From Acidobacteriota bacterium (GTDB lineage Bacteria; Acidobacteriota; Terriglobia; UBA7540), in NCBI GenBank assembly GCA_021789565.1, contig JAJYJL010000602.1, positions 1 to 5,839 on the forward strand: 5,839 nt of DNA. Direction: 5' to 3'. Made by a program: the position numbers and the translations under genes. The notes under the pieces were generated by a model. That model made no database searches. It saw only the letters and a program-made list of their open reading frames with translations, and had not been told where the DNA came from. Position 1 is the stretch's first letter. Each line of letters starts with the position of its first letter. Of this stretch, positions 5,765 to 5,839 are shown piece by piece.

Positions 5765-5770
5765 ATTCTA
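5765..5770 (-). promoter_or_regulatory. Candidate -10 element of the 89-residue gene
   Basis: On the minus strand TAGAAT (5 of 6 to TATAAT) ends 9 nt before the ATG at 5755. The hexamer 17 bp upstream, CTGCAA, is a poor -35. If used, transcription would start at or within two bases of the start codon, the same arrangement as glmM. Confidence 0.4.
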
Positions 5771-5839
5771 GCGCGAATCCGGAAATGTTGCAGGTTGATT
5801 CCTCACAAACTTCGGCCCCAGCCAAAGGAGGGCGACGGC
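5768..5839 (-). other. Right edge: possible 3' end of a further minus-strand gene, or start of a plus-strand gene
   Basis: Three readings compete. A minus-strand frame open from the edge to TAG at 5768-5770 ends in LLWLGPKFVRNQPATFPDSR; its first ten codons mostly end in G or C, as in the real genes here, and it would place an upstream gene 12 bp before the 89-residue gene. On the plus strand AAAGGAGGG (5824-5832) is a strong ribosome binding site whose start codon would fall just outside the window. A plus-strand ATG at 5785 also opens a frame to the edge. The sequence alone does not decide between them. Confidence 0.25.

Noticed and set aside
1..5839. CRISPR array, tRNA or rRNA gene, insertion sequence or prophage
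   Set aside because: No regularly spaced repeats, no tRNA cloverleaf or rRNA signature, and no transposase, integrase or flanking direct repeats were seen on either strand.

Overview
The window looks like a chromosomal, housekeeping-type stretch of a GC-rich Gram-negative-type bacterium. The gene flavour (a secreted GH20-type glycosidase, a proteinase-like M20 enzyme, a TrbI/VirB10-like protein with a glycine-zipper segment, and a small two-CxxC-type protein ending in TGQSLVFM) reminds me of soil Acidobacteriota. That assignment rests on memory of similar proteins, not on a search, and is tentative. I see no phage, transposon, CRISPR, tRNA or rRNA signal.

Layout, left to right. Positions 1-119 (minus) hold the first 39 codons of an M20-family metallopeptidase that runs off the left edge; it is short and easily missed, but its N-terminal motif is clear. 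Positions 120-410 are a non-coding gap with a clean 10-bp hairpin. Positions 411-2756 (minus) encode a 781-residue exported GH20-like beta-hexosaminidase. A 308-bp divergent intergenic region follows, then glmM (3065-4426, plus), phosphoglucosamine mutase, with all four family motifs intact. After a 172-bp gap comes a 269-residue secreted protein of unknown role (4599-5408, plus) with a strong ribosome binding site. It converges on an 89-residue zinc-ribbon-like protein (5486-5755, minus), with a palindrome in the 77-bp gap. The last 84 bp hold only weak hints of further genes.

How the genes may relate: GH20 enzymes liberate GlcNAc-type sugars outside the cytoplasm, and GlmM makes GlcN-1-P for UDP-GlcNAc and peptidoglycan. 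The divergent pair therefore shares an amino-sugar theme, but GlmM is an essential biosynthetic enzyme everywhere, so the adjacency may be accidental. The other genes have no visible functional link.

The most notable sequence-level observation is that two genes, glmM and the 89-residue gene, each have a -10-like hexamer (TACAAT, TAGAAT) only 8-9 bp before the start codon and no Shine-Dalgarno sequence. They are candidates for leaderless transcription, whereas the M20 and 269-residue genes have clear Shine-Dalgarno sites. I found no convincing new multi-gene system; the less-known items are the divergent GH20 active-site context, the 269-residue envelope protein and the 89-residue cysteine protein.
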